From Lepidurus packardi (Eukaryota > Arthropoda > Branchiopoda > Notostraca > Triopsidae), in contig JAKZAN010000007.1 of NCBI GenBank assembly GCA_023053545.1, positions 4,154,001 through 4,218,000 on the forward strand: DNA of 64,000 bases, written 5' to 3'. Below the pieces are notes generated by a model, which saw nothing but the letters and a program-made list of their open reading frames with translations, ran no database searches and was not told where the DNA came from. The position numbers and the translations under genes were made by a program. Below are positions 20,301-33,390 of the stretch, piece by piece. How positions within the stretch are numbered: position 1 is the first letter of the stretch; each line of letters begins with the position of its first letter.

Positions 20301-23300
20301 CATTTGAAACCTTGCTCCCCCTTTAAAACAGTTGTGTAAATTATGACAGGATACGAAAACACACGTACGAATGGTCTCTCCTTCTGGTCCTTTTGGGGCC
20401 CATATGGATTGGTCCAGCGGATGAAAGAGTTTGAAGCAAAAGCCATCTTTCTTGGAAGGGCGCTCGATAAGTTTGCACGTGCTCAAGTGTATGGTTCCTA
20501 CCCAATAACTGCTCTGTGGACATAAGAAGAAAAAGAAACAGACATAAGCTAAAGAAGTTAAAAAAAAAAAAAATTTAAAAAAGGGATCTTGGTACCGTAT
20601 ATCTCTTACTATTACCATGTCCTACAAAAGTCATCTATACTTTCTTCTGCCATACCCTTTCCTGGTACTCAACTCTCCCTTTTATTCCAGTCACGGAAAA
20701 ATTGGTCTTCTTTTTGCTTTTTATCTTTTCTTTTTATTTCTTTTTCTCCTTTTTTTGCATTTCATTAAAAAAGACAGAAAAAGACAAAGAAAGAAGGTAC
20801 CTTAGCTTTGGGACTCTTGTAGAGCAGTACCAACCCAGGTTTAAGGATGCACCATAGCTTGGTCCAGCTCTTGAGTGTGCCTCGGACTTTGAGCCAATCT
20901 GCCAATACTATGACAGTAGGGTCTTTCAATGTTGACAACAATTCCTTGGCCACACGCTTCTTCTCGTAGCGGTAGTTTTTGCGTTGCATTTTATAGGACT
21001 CTTTCCGCGCTAAAGCCGAAGATACCACGCTCGAATCCCCGGCGGTGGGCGTGGCTCCTCCTGCAGCAGATACCGCGGTCGTTTCCCCGTTTGTCGATAC
21101 ACCCTATATTAAAGAAGACAACATGAAACATGAAATACATCAAGCAGCCAACCCAAGAACCTATAACGTTAGTGTCACAACAGGTTGCCTGTGTGTATCT
21201 CCTAATGCACTCCCATCACCGGAGTTGTGCTGTAGAATTCATGACTTTAGCCTCTTGATTTTCACTTAGGCTTGCTCACAGGGGTGGGTAACCTAATCGA
21301 CGGAATATTTTTCTTTGAACGACAAAATAAAGAAAAGCGTTATCCGATGGATCATGACAGCTATTACTTGTCTTTTTAACGCTCTGCAGCACCTCCGTAG
21401 ATCCATCAGAGTCTAATCTCGCGCAACTAATGCAACTGTAACTTCACGCTCTAGATTTCGGCTACCGCCGAAATCGTTTCTTTCATTTTGCTTTTTAATA
21501 TGGCAAGACACTGACAGCTTCACGGTCCCAAACCTGGGGGAAAAGTTCCTACTGCGATGAAAGGACACCTTTTGATGCATCCAACCTGCCTTCATTTTGG
21601 CGACAACGATTTCAAGTAAATAGACGGAACTTGACTAATTACCTACGACCAAATGGCCACGTTGGAAGTCAACACTTGGCGCATTGCAGGTCCTGGTTAA
21701 TTAAGTAAAGCTTTATCCCCTCAAAAAAAAAAAGCCGACCCGCGTTTGTTTATTAAACTGCATATTGTATGAAAGTAAAGTAACTCTCCGTGTCACTGCT
21801 GTGAACAGCCTTGAACCACAGGAAAACTTGAACTTTGGAAGGAACTAAGAACTTAGTGCAGCTGGATAGCAAAAAGTTGAGTCCAAGTTAAAACTTTCCA
21901 TCGATTTAGTTTTGCGTCTGAGACGTAATTATGTACAGTAGTGCAAAGGTCGCCAAAACCAGCCAAAACACTGCATATTCATTAAATTTACCGGAAGCGA
22001 CCGACGTCCGAAGGAGTGACATGAAAGGATTAGGTTTATTGGTGGATTGCCACACGCGTTTCTTCTTTCTCGCGTCGTGTCATTAACGTAACGAAGTTGT
22101 GCCTCCGGTGACAATATGACAGAAAAAAATAATAAAAAAACGCGGAACATGCAGCTCACTCCTTATATTCTTGTTACATAACCCTCGCCTTTGAACTTAT
22201 AAAGCACCAAAATGATCCAGTTGACGTTGAAGATTCTGGCGGGGCAATGTTACAGACTACACTACACACGCTCTGTTGATAAAGAAAAGAAAAAAAAAGC
22301 CCGGGATCGATGATGAGCTGGCAAGAGAATCGATACAACGCTTTGGTTAAATTGCGGGATGTAAGAGTTGGCCGGATAATGAGGGGGTTCCTTCGAGGCT
22401 CGCCGGAAGGAAGGGAATAAAGAAACGAACGATATTTTCCAGACTTATGATTTCCGCAGCCAATGGAAAAATGGGGAGAGGGTCAAAGAAGTGTGCAAGG
22501 GTCGTACACATAAATAATACGTCTTCCCTTAGTCCCGTACTGCCGCGCGTTATGATGAAGTTACAAAGGATCGATACTGTGCTACGAACTTGTCACCTAA
22601 ATACTCTTGAACTATATAACAGCCAGGAAGACTAAACACGATATATGACTCTGTATCCAATGCCCTCTGCCTAAGTTCTATTTACATCTATGTCACTTAA
22701 AAAACTGCAAATCCGGCTGTCGTATATCTATTTTTTTTTCATTTGATCTAGTAATACAAAACATAAGACACATGCGATCATATAAATAAATTTATAAAAC
22801 GACTTCTTGCATCTCGCTGCTTTTTTTTGCTATTATTACTTCGGGGATTCTGTTAAACCAAAGCGGGCGGGAATGTTCTTCTCCCATTCTGATGGATAAT
22901 GATTTGGACAAATAAGATTTAAGAGAAGCCGCTGGGGACGAGCTGCTATTGCTCATAAACACAGCTGTTGTTGTTAGCAATAAGTGGGCAGAAATACGTG
23001 AAAGACACTGTGCTGAAGGTAAAATTCCAGGCGGCTATTTAGTGCAGCGCTATCCAGGTTTGATACGGGGCGAAAATAACGCGACTTTTCAATTAGCGTT
23101 GACTAGAAATAAAAAAACGCGTGTACGTATAGCACGTTCATGTACACGAGCGAGTGTGTGTGGCCAAGCCTGGTGGCTTGGCGGAACTATTTTCGTGCCC
23201 TGTAACGACCGAGAGTTTGGCTTGCTAGTGGGGGGAAAGGGACGCAAAAGTACATGCGCGTATTTACTTGCCACGTTTTCCTGCAAGGCCGATGAAGAGT

Positions 23301-23983
23301 GCCAGTGGGACACGAATCAACATTTGACTTTTCCAAGGCGGCAGAAAACGGCCCAAACTATTGGATGCATTGTTATGCGTAGAAGTTGGCAGTCAAAGAG
23401 GGAGTGCTGATCGGTTGCCAACTGCTTGACGATTTTAATGGACTGTAAACGAAGGTGGACGGTATGGACTTGAACTTGAGGCTATAGAAACTTCTTTAAT
23501 CGATAAGCCCCCCACCCCCAAAAGACACGCGGACGCAGCAAGGAGTTCAAAGACTGCTGGGCGAGGGGAGAGACATAACTTAATTTGCATTGTCGTAGGA
23601 GTAGATGCAAAAGCCTATGAAACCCCGTTTTGAAAGCTTTGGACTAGAACTACAGAGCCGAAACCAGGTAAAAGAGCCGGCAATAAGTGTGATAAAAGCA
23701 ACATTCCGGACCTACCAACAAGGAAATGTCATCGTCGTCTTCATCTTCCTCTTTAATATGCTGAGCCGGACTTGGTGTGCCTAGATGGAGAGGAAGAAAA
23801 TTAGGCAATTAGTTTATGAGTACACAAATTAAGCGGCTTATGAGTCATGTGTTTACAAATCACACAGTAGGTAAGAAGGAGGAATTTTTGTTTAAGCTTT
23901 AGTCGCAAACATGTATGATGCTTGAATACATTTTATATCATCCTACCTGGTGTACAAAGTGGCAACTGTGTTTCCATTGCCAT
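14366..23983 (-). CDS. OSBPL8: oxysterol-binding protein-related protein 8 (ORP5/8 type)
   Basis: Thirteen coding exons on the minus strand: 23983-23947, 23780-23716, 21103-20801, 20513-20369, 19426-19172, 18383-18166, 18027-17849, 16305-16128, 15975-15879, 15770-15574, 15471-15199, 15120-14630 and 14567-14366. Every phase agrees and the total is 879 residues (human ORP8 has 889). Order of parts: acidic N-terminus (EEDEDDDD), basic helix before a PH domain (about 98-222, ADWLKVRGTLKSWTKLW), acidic linker, lipid-binding ORD domain (about 353-780) with the signature EQVSHHPP (459-466) and YLSGFYKKPKGLKKPYNP, linker, coiled coil, and a C-terminal membrane segment (about 857-876) ending FFKS. ORP5/8 proteins are anchored in the ER by this tail and exchange phosphatidylserine for PI4P or PIP2 at plasma-membrane contacts. 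Introns hold a pogo-like and a TTAA-flanked element. Confidence 0.97.
15121..15198 (-). other. in-frame ORP8 intron without stop codon
   Basis: This 78-nt intron has a good donor (CAA|GTAATA) and acceptor (TTTCCCAG|GAA). Its length is a multiple of three and it contains no stop in the ORP8 frame, so retention would add 26 residues near the end of the ORD domain. The family alignment supports removal. Confidence 0.6.
16802..17655 (+). mobile_element. pogo/Tigger-like element, copy C (fullest), in an ORP8 intron
   Basis: The ends CAGTAGATGCCGCTTGTTGT and AATAAGCAGCATCTTCTG are flanked by TA. Of the three copies this keeps most of the transposase start: ATG at 17268 and 59 codons to TAG at 17447, reading VKEKLRLIETYDKLNLKDL then SSLTKLLKN. 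This fits the first helix-turn-helix of CENP-B/Tigger transposases. A TATATAAAA motif lies immediately upstream of the ATG. The rest of the transposase, including any DDE catalytic part, is missing. It is 854 bp of a 1543-nt intron, antisense to ORP8. Confidence 0.8.
19543..20326. mobile_element. TTAA-flanked element (784 bp) in an ORP8 PH-domain intron
   Basis: It starts TTAAAGGGGGAGTAAGG and ends CTTGCTCCCCCTTTAA, an inverted pair of ends with TTAA at each. Its left third (about 19680-19900) is the same sequence family as the arms of the foldback element at 42688. A GC-rich core (about 19960-20130) is unlike the surroundings and differs from the other copy. TTAA target use suggests a piggyBac-like element, but no transposase is present. 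It accounts for most of the 942-nt intron. Confidence 0.7.
21104..23715 (-). other. long ORP8 intron upstream of the PH-domain exon
   Basis: A 2612-nt intron. It contains a candidate alternative first exon at 22840-22956 (separate entry). A 153-codon plus-strand frame at 22949-23410 has no recognisable domain. The rest shows nothing I can name. Confidence 0.5.
22840..22956 (-). CDS. OSBPL8: candidate alternative first exon of ORP8
   Basis: On the minus strand an ATG at 22956 opens 39 codons, MSNSSSSPAASLKSYLSKSL and onward to FNRIPE, ending at GAA followed by the donor GTAATA in phase 0. The next ORP8 exon (acceptor at 21103) also begins in phase 0, so splicing yields an ORP8 with a serine-rich, basic N-terminus in place of MAMETQLPLCTP and the acidic EEDEDDDD exon. 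ORP family genes commonly use alternative 5' exons. Support is phase, donor and position; no similarity was recognised. Confidence 0.4.
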
Positions 23984-25460
23984 GGTTTCTAACTTGATTA
24001 GCTAGCAGGGTGTTGCCTGTCAGAAATCAAGGAAAGTTCAAAGAGCAAATCACTTAAGGAAATAAAATTCGAATTTAGACCAAGCGATGACTTGAAACAT
24101 ACCGATTTATCAAGAATATTTCGGTTACAATGAACACGTACCACTTAAAACATGATAAAGCACATGATTTGTTTACATGCACAAATCTCTCTACTTCTTA
24201 ACGTTTATAGTCGGTCCGCGTCATCTAACGGGTGCATTGTCGACTTTTTCTCTGACTAAACTCATGCAGGTTTCCTTATTCCGCTCTTCAGCAGCTTGCG
24301 AGATGTCGCTTCTTGAAGTCTGGTTTGCAGCGAGTGAGCGTTTACTTGCAAAACTTTATTATTCTAGCAGTAGAGGGAACGGCCGTCCGGTTAGTTTGCA
24401 TTTTTTCCTTTTAAAGACGCCAACATTAATCATTAATCTAACGTTACTGAAAGCGTGTTGCGTTGCTTTGGAATACTCATAACAAGAGCATGGGCAGAGA
24501 TGCCTTAACCGTACGGAACATCCCGACATTTAATAAGGTACTTTTAATATGGTTTAATATAACTTTCTAGCCTAAATATGGCGGCAGTTCACATAACGTT
24601 CAAGGTTCCGCCAGCACCCTGCTGAACTGATTTTAAGTTCAAAATCATGTCATTCGTTGGGTTTTCTACCGATATAGCGATAGCCCTATCGGGATCGCAA
24701 ACGATGGCAAATCAGCTACCTTTTTGTCTTATTTTAAGACGAAATTCTTGAGCTGCTCCTATAGGATTCTTCTTTCATATTATAATAGGTTATTTGCTTG
24801 TCTCATATAAAACACCCATGTAGCTTAGCTAGTTTCTTCCAATATCGGCAAGGAGGCACACCTCTTTGGTATACGGGTCTGTATGAAAGCACATGGCTTT
24901 GTTACGTAAAACAGCATGCACGATACTTCGATAATGTTTTATGACCGGCTTAGTGAGGAAATTAGATACTTCTGACGTATTTCATGGATGTGTTTAAATT
25001 CTTCTGACTTACTTTGGAAGGGCTGGATATGTTATCTCACAATCACGTGGGCTAACCAAACATCCAAAGCGATAATTTTAAGATCGACTTGTTACCTCTT
25101 ATATCTCTTCTACTCTTTTTTTAAATTTACCGCCATTCACTGGGTTACACCGATTTCCCGCAAATATTTAGCCACCTATAGAGCTTCTTAGAAATCTAGC
25201 GAACACAATACTGCGTTGCGTTTTAAAACAGTGGTTGAGCGTAATTGAGGTCCGAATTGTCCGAATCGTGAGCAAAGGTATGGTAAACCCTTCTCTTCGT
25301 TTAGGACGTGTACTGTAATTTCGACAGATTCGTGTTTATCTAAAAACCGTCGAGCGTCAAAGTCCTTGTCATCGCTCTTAGTACTGACGTGCTGAATTAT
25401 ATGCATTGCATGTCACGCTTAATTTTTTGGCTAGTAAATATCTTTTGATGATTATTGCAC

Positions 25461-25494
25461 CTCTACTATTGCATCTTTTGATACAATAATAGAG
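25461..25494. repeat. short imperfect palindrome
   Basis: CTCTACTATTG and CAATAATAGAG face each other around a 12-nt loop, and CAATAATAGAGAG recurs about 50 nt downstream. It is probably a degraded simple or hairpin repeat. Confidence 0.5.
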
Positions 25495-28400
25495 ATGAGT
25501 ACTGATGAATAATAGGGAATAATAAAGATTTGAATCTTTTCATGCAATAATAGAGAGTACAAAGTGTAATTGCGCAGTTTTTTCGAAGGTCGTTTCACTA
25601 GTTGTTGTTAGATGGCGAGGTGGGACTAAGTGATACAAGAGAAAAGGCTCCCATCGGCAATCGGAATTTGCGCGGGTCTTTAGAAGTTAAAAGACACGAG
25701 TTTGAAGTATTTAGCATTATCTTCAATGCAGTATATTATATAGAGAGGCATAGAATGGATGACCATGTAGAAAGAAGTGAGAAAGCGAGTTAAAACGTCT
25801 TGTTCTCGCGCTATTCTTTCCCAGAATACATCCTTTTCAGGATTACCTTTTGAATGCATAATTTAGCGACAAGTCCTTTGTTAGCGAGACCCAGCCGTAG
25901 CCAGCCCACACAGCCCATAACAATATAACTTGGTAAAAAAGGCAAGAAAACCAAAGTCTAAATATGGCCAACAATAGAACTCTCTGGTCATCTTGTTCCC
26001 GCTCTTGTTCCTCGCAAGTTTAACATAGTAGAAACATGAGCGGGCTGGAGTGAGCCGAGTTGAAGGTATTCCGGCTTATTTGAAGGACCATTTAAAAGGA
26101 AGAATCTCGGTATATATGCTGTCTAGCAAATGCTCTTTTGTTCGGGCAACCCTAAATCTAAATACCATCCTAAATCTAAAGTCACTATATACATACATCC
26201 TTATGCGGTAAGCGTGTGACTTGTTGCTTACCTATACATCCTTCTCAATCTTTCAAAGTGGAGAGGATATGTGGCTGATGTGACAGCTTCCCCCTTCTTA
26301 GCCTTTCAGCTTTTGGGAGTGTCTCTTTGACGTTATTGAGGCAGTTGTGGAGTGTAGCTATAGGGGCCCCATATAAAGTTGGCTCTGGTTTGGTAAACAA
26401 CATTAACAATAGGCCCATTTTCGCCTTACTAAGACTTAACCTAGCAGGAGGGCCTCCGATGCTTCAATCCTTTGACTTGTTCAACAATAGCTCAAATTTG
26501 AGCTTATCCCTACGAGACATATAACTGCTTTGTTCCTGCTCAGGGCCTCTATCAGCTATTTTTCCCTTTTCCGGTTATTTTCCGTAATAACAATTTGATG
26601 CTAACCGCGAGATAACCCCTCATTATACCGGGTGCCAGATTTGGCTCATCATTAACAGAAAGATAGGGGGGGAATGTTAATTAGAGTGTGTGAGACTTCT
26701 TTTCGTTGCACCAAGCATCGTGTGATTTTTTGTTGCGTCCAGCTGTGCTTTTAGAAGTATTCGCGAATCCGTGACAGAAAACTTGATTTCACCTGGTTAA
26801 AAAGCATAAAAAGAAACACAATGAACAGAGCAACTCGGGGCAAAGCTATCTTTATTAGTCTATACCTAATTAAAGCAGTCAGTAGTGCTAGCCAATTCGC
26901 AGCGAACCAATCCGCAAAACGAGTTTTTACTTAGTTATATACTCTTTTATTCTCCAGGATTAATGAACGCAAACCTTTGACACTTTTCGTGTGTAATCTC
27001 CATACCGGAATTGCACAGGTATTATATAAAAATGTATAATAATAAAAAGAACGAAAAGGAGACTCCCAAAAGACCAGTTTCTTCTCATCAACATATTTAA
27101 GCTTTAAAACCAGCGTATATAACCTTTAGTTGCCATGTGTGGAGCCATTCGCCGCTTCTCTAGTACTGTTTGCGCAATAAACGTCTTCGGAGATACCTAC
27201 ATCGACTAATTCCATACTATATACGCCTTATGTCGAAAAGAGGGCCAAAAATAAAAACTTTAATACCTTCAAGGGGGAGAAATGCAAACTTGAGCTCTTT
27301 GCTCCGTCACTCAAGTAAGCAAAAACCTTGAGTATACACTTTATCCGTGTACTTTACGTTACTGGCGTATATGAATGCACATTCAAGTCCCGTGCACGCT
27401 ATTTTTACTCGCAAACTCCCCAAAAAGCATCAAATTTCACTTGAGCGTAACGTTTGTACGGTGTCACAAAGTGAAATCCGCCAAAAGCTCCCATACAAAA
27501 GAAGGTTTTTCTAATGAAATATTGTCTGCTGTATAGCAAACAAGCTTAATTTACATACTGGCTCTGTTCAACATGGACTTGGATGTGTTCGGATTAGCGA
27601 TAACGCGTATTGATGTCCGTGGGACTGCATCTTAAGACAAGTATAGAAGTACGAATAACTAGTACTGAATATGTAAAAAATTTATAAAATGACGATGAGA
27701 CACTGCCACACCGTCTATAAGTGTATAAGGAACCGGGAGCGTCCGAGGGACTAGCCAAAAAGACCATTGAGAACACGATCTAAAACCCACGAGCTGTAGC
27801 CCGAGTTTGCCTCAGTTGCTCCATGCAACCCCAAGTCAACGGATCCCCGTTCTTGTCCGTGTCCCGCTTTCTTCAGTGCATGGAATCACCAACACGCGAG
27901 AAACCTACATTTGCGCATGCCAAATTGTGGTACCAGTTAGACTTTTTTTAGGTTTTCGGACACACGCGAATTTCACTTGTGAAAAAGAATAAAAAAACGG
28001 ACTGGTTGTGTGGAACGGAAAGATTTCACATCAATTTTCGATTTCATTGTCGCTCCGCCACTGAGCAGAGCAATGTCGAATTTCTGATTGATATTCACTG
28101 TTGCGGAAAGTTCTGGACCGACTAAAGAAGATTTCCGCACGTATCTAACCGTAACGGCAAATTTGAGTTCTTTGCTAATCGCCGAAAAAAAATAAAGTGT
28201 TTAAAAAGTTATGGTGCTGGGGGGACGGGTGTGTGATTGCAGTTTGCGATTGGAATTGGAGTGCGTATGGTTTTAACAGTGAGAGTTTTTCGGGGAAGTG
28301 GACCGTACCGTACCGGATAGTTTTTTATTTTCTTGGTGGTCCAGGATTCTTTAATACACGAAGAAGGGGGAGGAGTGGTTATTTGTAAGGGGAAAAGGTC

Positions 28401-31400
28401 AAGTTACTCCCGGTCTATCATGCCTCGTCTAGCCATTCCAATGTTGCGAATGAGGTAAGATTTAAGCGAGATTTGTAACAAGTTCCTTGAACTGACTGGT
28501 TCGGTTTTTCAATCGCATCGCATGTGTGTGTGTGTGGTGCTGCAAGTTGGCGGCGAAAACGGAAAAGGAGAGAAACGTTGGGGTGATGAGAGATTGCGAG
28601 TTTGAAAGATTGGGTTATTGAAAGTTGTGTATCTATAATAAAGTCGGGGTTCCAGACACAAGTCGTGGGGTTCGGAACAGGCAACAATAGGCGTTTTTAT
28701 CACTCACGATATGTTTTTCTTTGGTATCGTCCAATTATACACGGTTCTGTGTGTGTGTATCTCTCTCTTCATATTATATCGCTACTAAAAACTAAAATGC
28801 GCAGTCTGCACCTGATAGGCCTGGCGTCAGTAGGACGGCAACTCATTTTTCTTTGTCTATCCGCACTCTTGCGTTTTCTATTGTGCGGCAGCTATCTATT
28901 ATTATTTTCAATATTATTTTCATTTTTATTATTTCTGTCTGATTCCTTTCTTTTCGGACGCCAGTTCTCTGGCCGTACTTGGCAGTTATCTGCGTTTGAT
29001 GTGCGGAGTTTTAAAGTCTGGAGGTGGTCTGGTTTCTAAATGCACGTTAGTTTCGCTTCCATGGGCTATATTCTGTTTTGCTGGACCGTAAATTTAGCGC
29101 GCAATGGCTGCGTTATAGTTCCCTAAGTCCCAAAGTAACCTTTATAAGCTGAAAAGATGAAAAGATCAAAGGTCAATGCCGAAAAAGAGAACGTTCGTTG
29201 CAAAAAGCGTTTAATTGCACCAGCTGACACATTGGTCAGTCGAAAATGAAGTTCTTCTATTGACAAGGAGCATAAAACCTTATTTTATGATGTACAGAGA
29301 AAAAGAAGGAAGAGGGGGGTAGCATGTTACGTGCAAAACGAAACGAAAGGATCACTAATTGAAAAACCAAACAGTGGCCCGAGTGTGTGGTCTCTCGCAG
29401 TAGATTATCAATGCAAAACGACATCCATTCCTAAAGCCTTATTTTTTATGATTTTTTTAAACTTCACTATCGTTACGGTATTGTGTATAGTCCGCCAAGT
29501 CAGCACATACAACTTAGTTTCAGGCCACATAACTCCGGAGCTTGGTGTTAGATTTCGGTTTCGGGGAAAAGAGAACACTATGGGTGGCATCATTAAGCTC
29601 ACATAATCGTGCCAAGCATTAGCAAAAAGGGAGACGGAATTTAAATAGTTGAGTGGGTTTAGAGCTTTAGCCAATGAAACCTGCTGACTAATTAACCTGA
29701 ATGGTTTTGGCGAAAGCGCGCGAAACTTCTCAAGTTTCATCCGACTGCGTGCCTGGGCTGTCACTTCTCTCTCTCTCTCTTCTCTTGGTGTATGTTGAAG
29801 TGGAGGCTTTCAATTGCGTGTGCTTGTGTGGCTGTTGATTCACGAACAGGCGAAGAGCGATAGATTACTTGGATAGCCATGAAAAGTGTGACGTCACATA
29901 CAACAAACCATGCTAATGCGGCATACTTATGAAGAACCATGCAGCAGAATAGAGCATATATAAGCAAAACAAGGATCTCTCCACGGCGGTATTTTTCTTT
30001 TTTATCCTCGCTTCTACGTGCCATGGGACGCCCACCATAACTATATTATATCTATATAACAGAAACTTATGGTTACGGTTACTGTTAAACAGTCTAGAGT
30101 AATAGTCTGTGTAGTAATAGTGGTAGCGTGCCTTTTTCGCATTGGTTGGATAAACGCAGAAGGAAACATGCCGCAAAACAAAATTGCGGCCGTGTCAACA
30201 CGTCGGGCTTCTAAACCCCTCCAGGAGCATGCGAGACCTATATTTAAAGAGCGTTTAAAAACGCATGTATTTTCACGGCAACTTGTCTGCAATCCCCCCG
30301 TCAATCCTTCATTTGTCGCTATTCTGCGTTCGTTATATTCGTTTGCCGCACTTGGGTGTAGAGATCTGTGTTGGCAGTTTTTTGCTACCGCTCATAACTC
30401 ACGTCTTGTAATAGTAGCTCGGGTTTTTCCTTACGTTCAAGATTTGATAGAACACAAGAAAAATATGGGCCACCGGCGATTTCAACAGGCAAACTCCCAA
30501 AGCTCTTTTTTTTGTAACCCTGCATCACAAAAAACTTGGAAAAATGAAAATGGTGAGAGAAACACACAACACACACGGCTTGTGAAGGGTCCAGCGTGAT
30601 AATTTGACTTATTGGGTCAGGAAACTCAGCATGGTGGCTCTGGGGCTCTTCTTTTATTTTTATTTAGTATTATCTTCATTGAGTTTTTCGAGTTTTTGGC
30701 CCTTGTGTCCTGAACGTGCTGTTTGCGGTTATGTTATTTCTTCGAATCCTTCGGACGGAAGGTAGACGGGATCTTTTTTTTACGCTGGCTGGCAGCTGAG
30801 AAAACATGACCTCAGAACACACCTTCCAAATTTCCGGATTTCGACTTGTAGTACGGTACGCCCCCTAAGAAGACACGTGATAGAGCAGCATACGTATAAT
30901 ATACGCTCCAGCAGCGTTCTTGTATGATACGAGGGTCCCGAAAAGCTTTGATAGTAGTCCGTTATTGAGACTTAAAACGTTTACATCTGACCTTCCTTGA
31001 ATATAATAGCCAGATAACGATCTGGACTGTTTTTTATAATTGGTTTATAACGAAAAAATAGAGGCCAACATTTGCATGTTTGGTTTCAGGCAAGGAAGTG
31101 AAGCTGCCATGGGTTATACACAAGGTTATACGAATGTGTAGATATACATGTATGTATAGATATAGATAGATAAATAATACGAATCATCGCAATGAGATGG
31201 GTGTTTTCTACTTCGGATGTGTGTGTCTGCGGCTTAACATGTCATTGAGAAAAGGTTTTCGACTCGTGTGGACCACTAGACTTGAAAAACTCGCTACGTC
31301 AGGTACAATGATTCTATATGCAAATGAAAGTGAAGGGGTGTGAGCCCGTAATGCAAGCGGAAGCTCAGGGACCATTGCACGCTTACCTTTTTTTGCGAGG

Positions 31401-32539
31401 GGTAGCTTTTTGTCAGGGTTTTTCCTGGCCCAAACTCCCGCAATCCCTTAGTTCTTTTTTTATTACAGCGGAAGTTTATGAATATGGAAAAAACTTTTTC
31501 TTTTTTTTCCTTTGTAGAAAGAAGAGCGGATTAAATAGAAAGAAAAAAAAATCAAATAGGGGCACGCGGAAACTCTGTGAACCAAAGTACTGTATTGAAT
31601 TGCTAAATTGAATATTGCGAGAATCTAATTTTTTTTAAATGTGTTTTTACGGGCGTGAAAAAAATTCTGGAGTAAACTCATTGAAAGTATTATTTTACAT
31701 TATTATTTTAATCCCAACGCATTGTTGGTTGCATTATTTACTTACACATTCATTTGGTGGTAAAAATTCATCAACAATAACTTTACAAAATTGAAAGTAG
31801 TATGTTGTGTCATTGAAAGTATTGTGTGTGGCGTGAGGGGCACGTGGAATTTGATTCGTCATAAGCGAAGGCAAGGACTTCGGGGCTTGTAACACAATTT
31901 GTGAAGTGATCGCTTTCGAAGAATGTGTGATTTAACTATAACTTTCTCTGACTGTGTGGGCTGTTATTCTTTTTCGCTAGTTAATTTTCGAGGAGCTAAA
32001 GGGCCCGTTTTCGTTTGTTTTCTCGACAAGAGCCCAATTACTTGCTTTTAGCTAGAAAGTTCCCAACTTTCCATTGATGCAGGTCTTGTTTGTTTGCTGG
32101 TTGTATTGGGAAGTCAGCTTTGAACCTCTAGAGAAGTCACGTGGCACACGAATTGTATTTTGATCTTGGGATCAAGCGAGATGCAATTAATTCCTTAAGA
32201 AACAAACTCCAACCCCTTTGACTGTGTACTGTAAAGACTGAAACAAGGTTTATCTAAGAATTGTAAAAGACGAGGGGGCAAGGAGCCCAGCTCACGCCGG
32301 ATCCCCAGAAATAATAAAAAAACTCTTTCCCCTTTGACCCACAATTCAGTTATTTTCTATTAAGAAAAGCCTTTTTTTGGCACAAAAAAAAACACAAAAA
32401 GATGTTTTGAACATTTTGGTTGAGATCTGCACCCATATTTTGAAGTAAGAGTTCAAGTGCACTTTACTCGATTTCTTGTGAAGCTTTTATCGAATTAACA
32501 GAATCAGTTTTTCCCCCGAATAAGTGGCGCCTGGATCTG

Positions 32540-32715
32540 TCAGGACAAACTATATAGGCCGACGTCCTTGACAGTATTTGGATGCTGGGAAGAATGTCCT
32601 GTAAAATCATCTGCCAGCATGTGAAGAAATGATTCGTAACGAATCTTGGCCTTTTTTTTCCTTTTCTCTTTAATAGAAAGCCAAGGCTTTTCTTCCGCCA
32701 AATGACTTAATCTCC
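32540..32715 (-). CDS. possible orphan terminal exon, minus strand
   Basis: A good acceptor (ATTCCTCTTTTAG) precedes 57 open codons rich in Lys and Glu (LSHLAEEKPWLSIKEKRKKK ... ESFLHMLADDF ... VGLYSLS) ending in TGA at 32540. The exon begins with two bases of a split codon. The nearest upstream candidate (34057-34265) ends in the wrong phase to join it directly. No family was recognised; it could be a nested minus-strand gene or chance. Confidence 0.25.
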
Positions 32716-33269
32716 CTAAAAGAGGAATAGACAAAAAGTGGCTGACGGATCATGTAAAGGCCACGGTCGTTTCAATGTCTCGATCCGAGTCTCGGAGTCG
32801 CAAGTATTGGGTTCGAAATAAAAGCTATCACAATCGTAATGTGAGAGGGATACATGCAAAACTGGGTAAAAAAAATAACCTTTACGGTGTGTGTTGCCTT
32901 GTTACATTCCTAAAAGATATAATTTAACAAAAATCTATTCTTCAAACGTTTGCATTTGAGACATACATATTTTAAGTGTTTTCTGAGCTGATGATGACAA
33001 GGGGGTAGTACAGGACGCCACGAAAAAATAGAGTATAGTTAGTGACTTCAAGGTTAATTTGTGCAAATTACTGCACTCTGCCACGACAACGTACTGCAGC
33101 TGTTACTGCTAATTTCATAATTCAGTCATCATACAAAGTGACATGACTCACGCTTATGGATCGAGGAACTTGTTATACGACACATGTTTTCCACCGAAAA
33201 GAATTGGCCTTTTTTCATGCACTGCTCTGGTGTATACAGCAGATTGCATTGGGCATCGTGTGATTTTCG

Positions 33270-33390
33270 TTGTTATATACTATACCGTACTTATACTGTA
33301 CTTTCATTGTTGTATACTATACTGTACTTAGTATATATTACAGTATTTTCATTGTTGTGCACTACAGTATGTTGTATACTATACTATACT
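33270..33390. repeat. degenerate tandem repeat of TATACTATACTGTACT units
   Basis: Three or four units of roughly 40-45 bp share TTGTTGTATACTATACTGTA with small changes. The tract is AT-rich and non-coding. Confidence 0.6.

Noticed and set aside
22949-23410. 153-codon plus-strand frame in the long ORP8 intron
   Set aside because: No domain or plausible promoter, and its overlap with other open frames on both strands suggests chance.
25188-25406. 72-codon minus-strand frame with protein-like composition
   Set aside because: No splice support, family match or neighbouring coding context.
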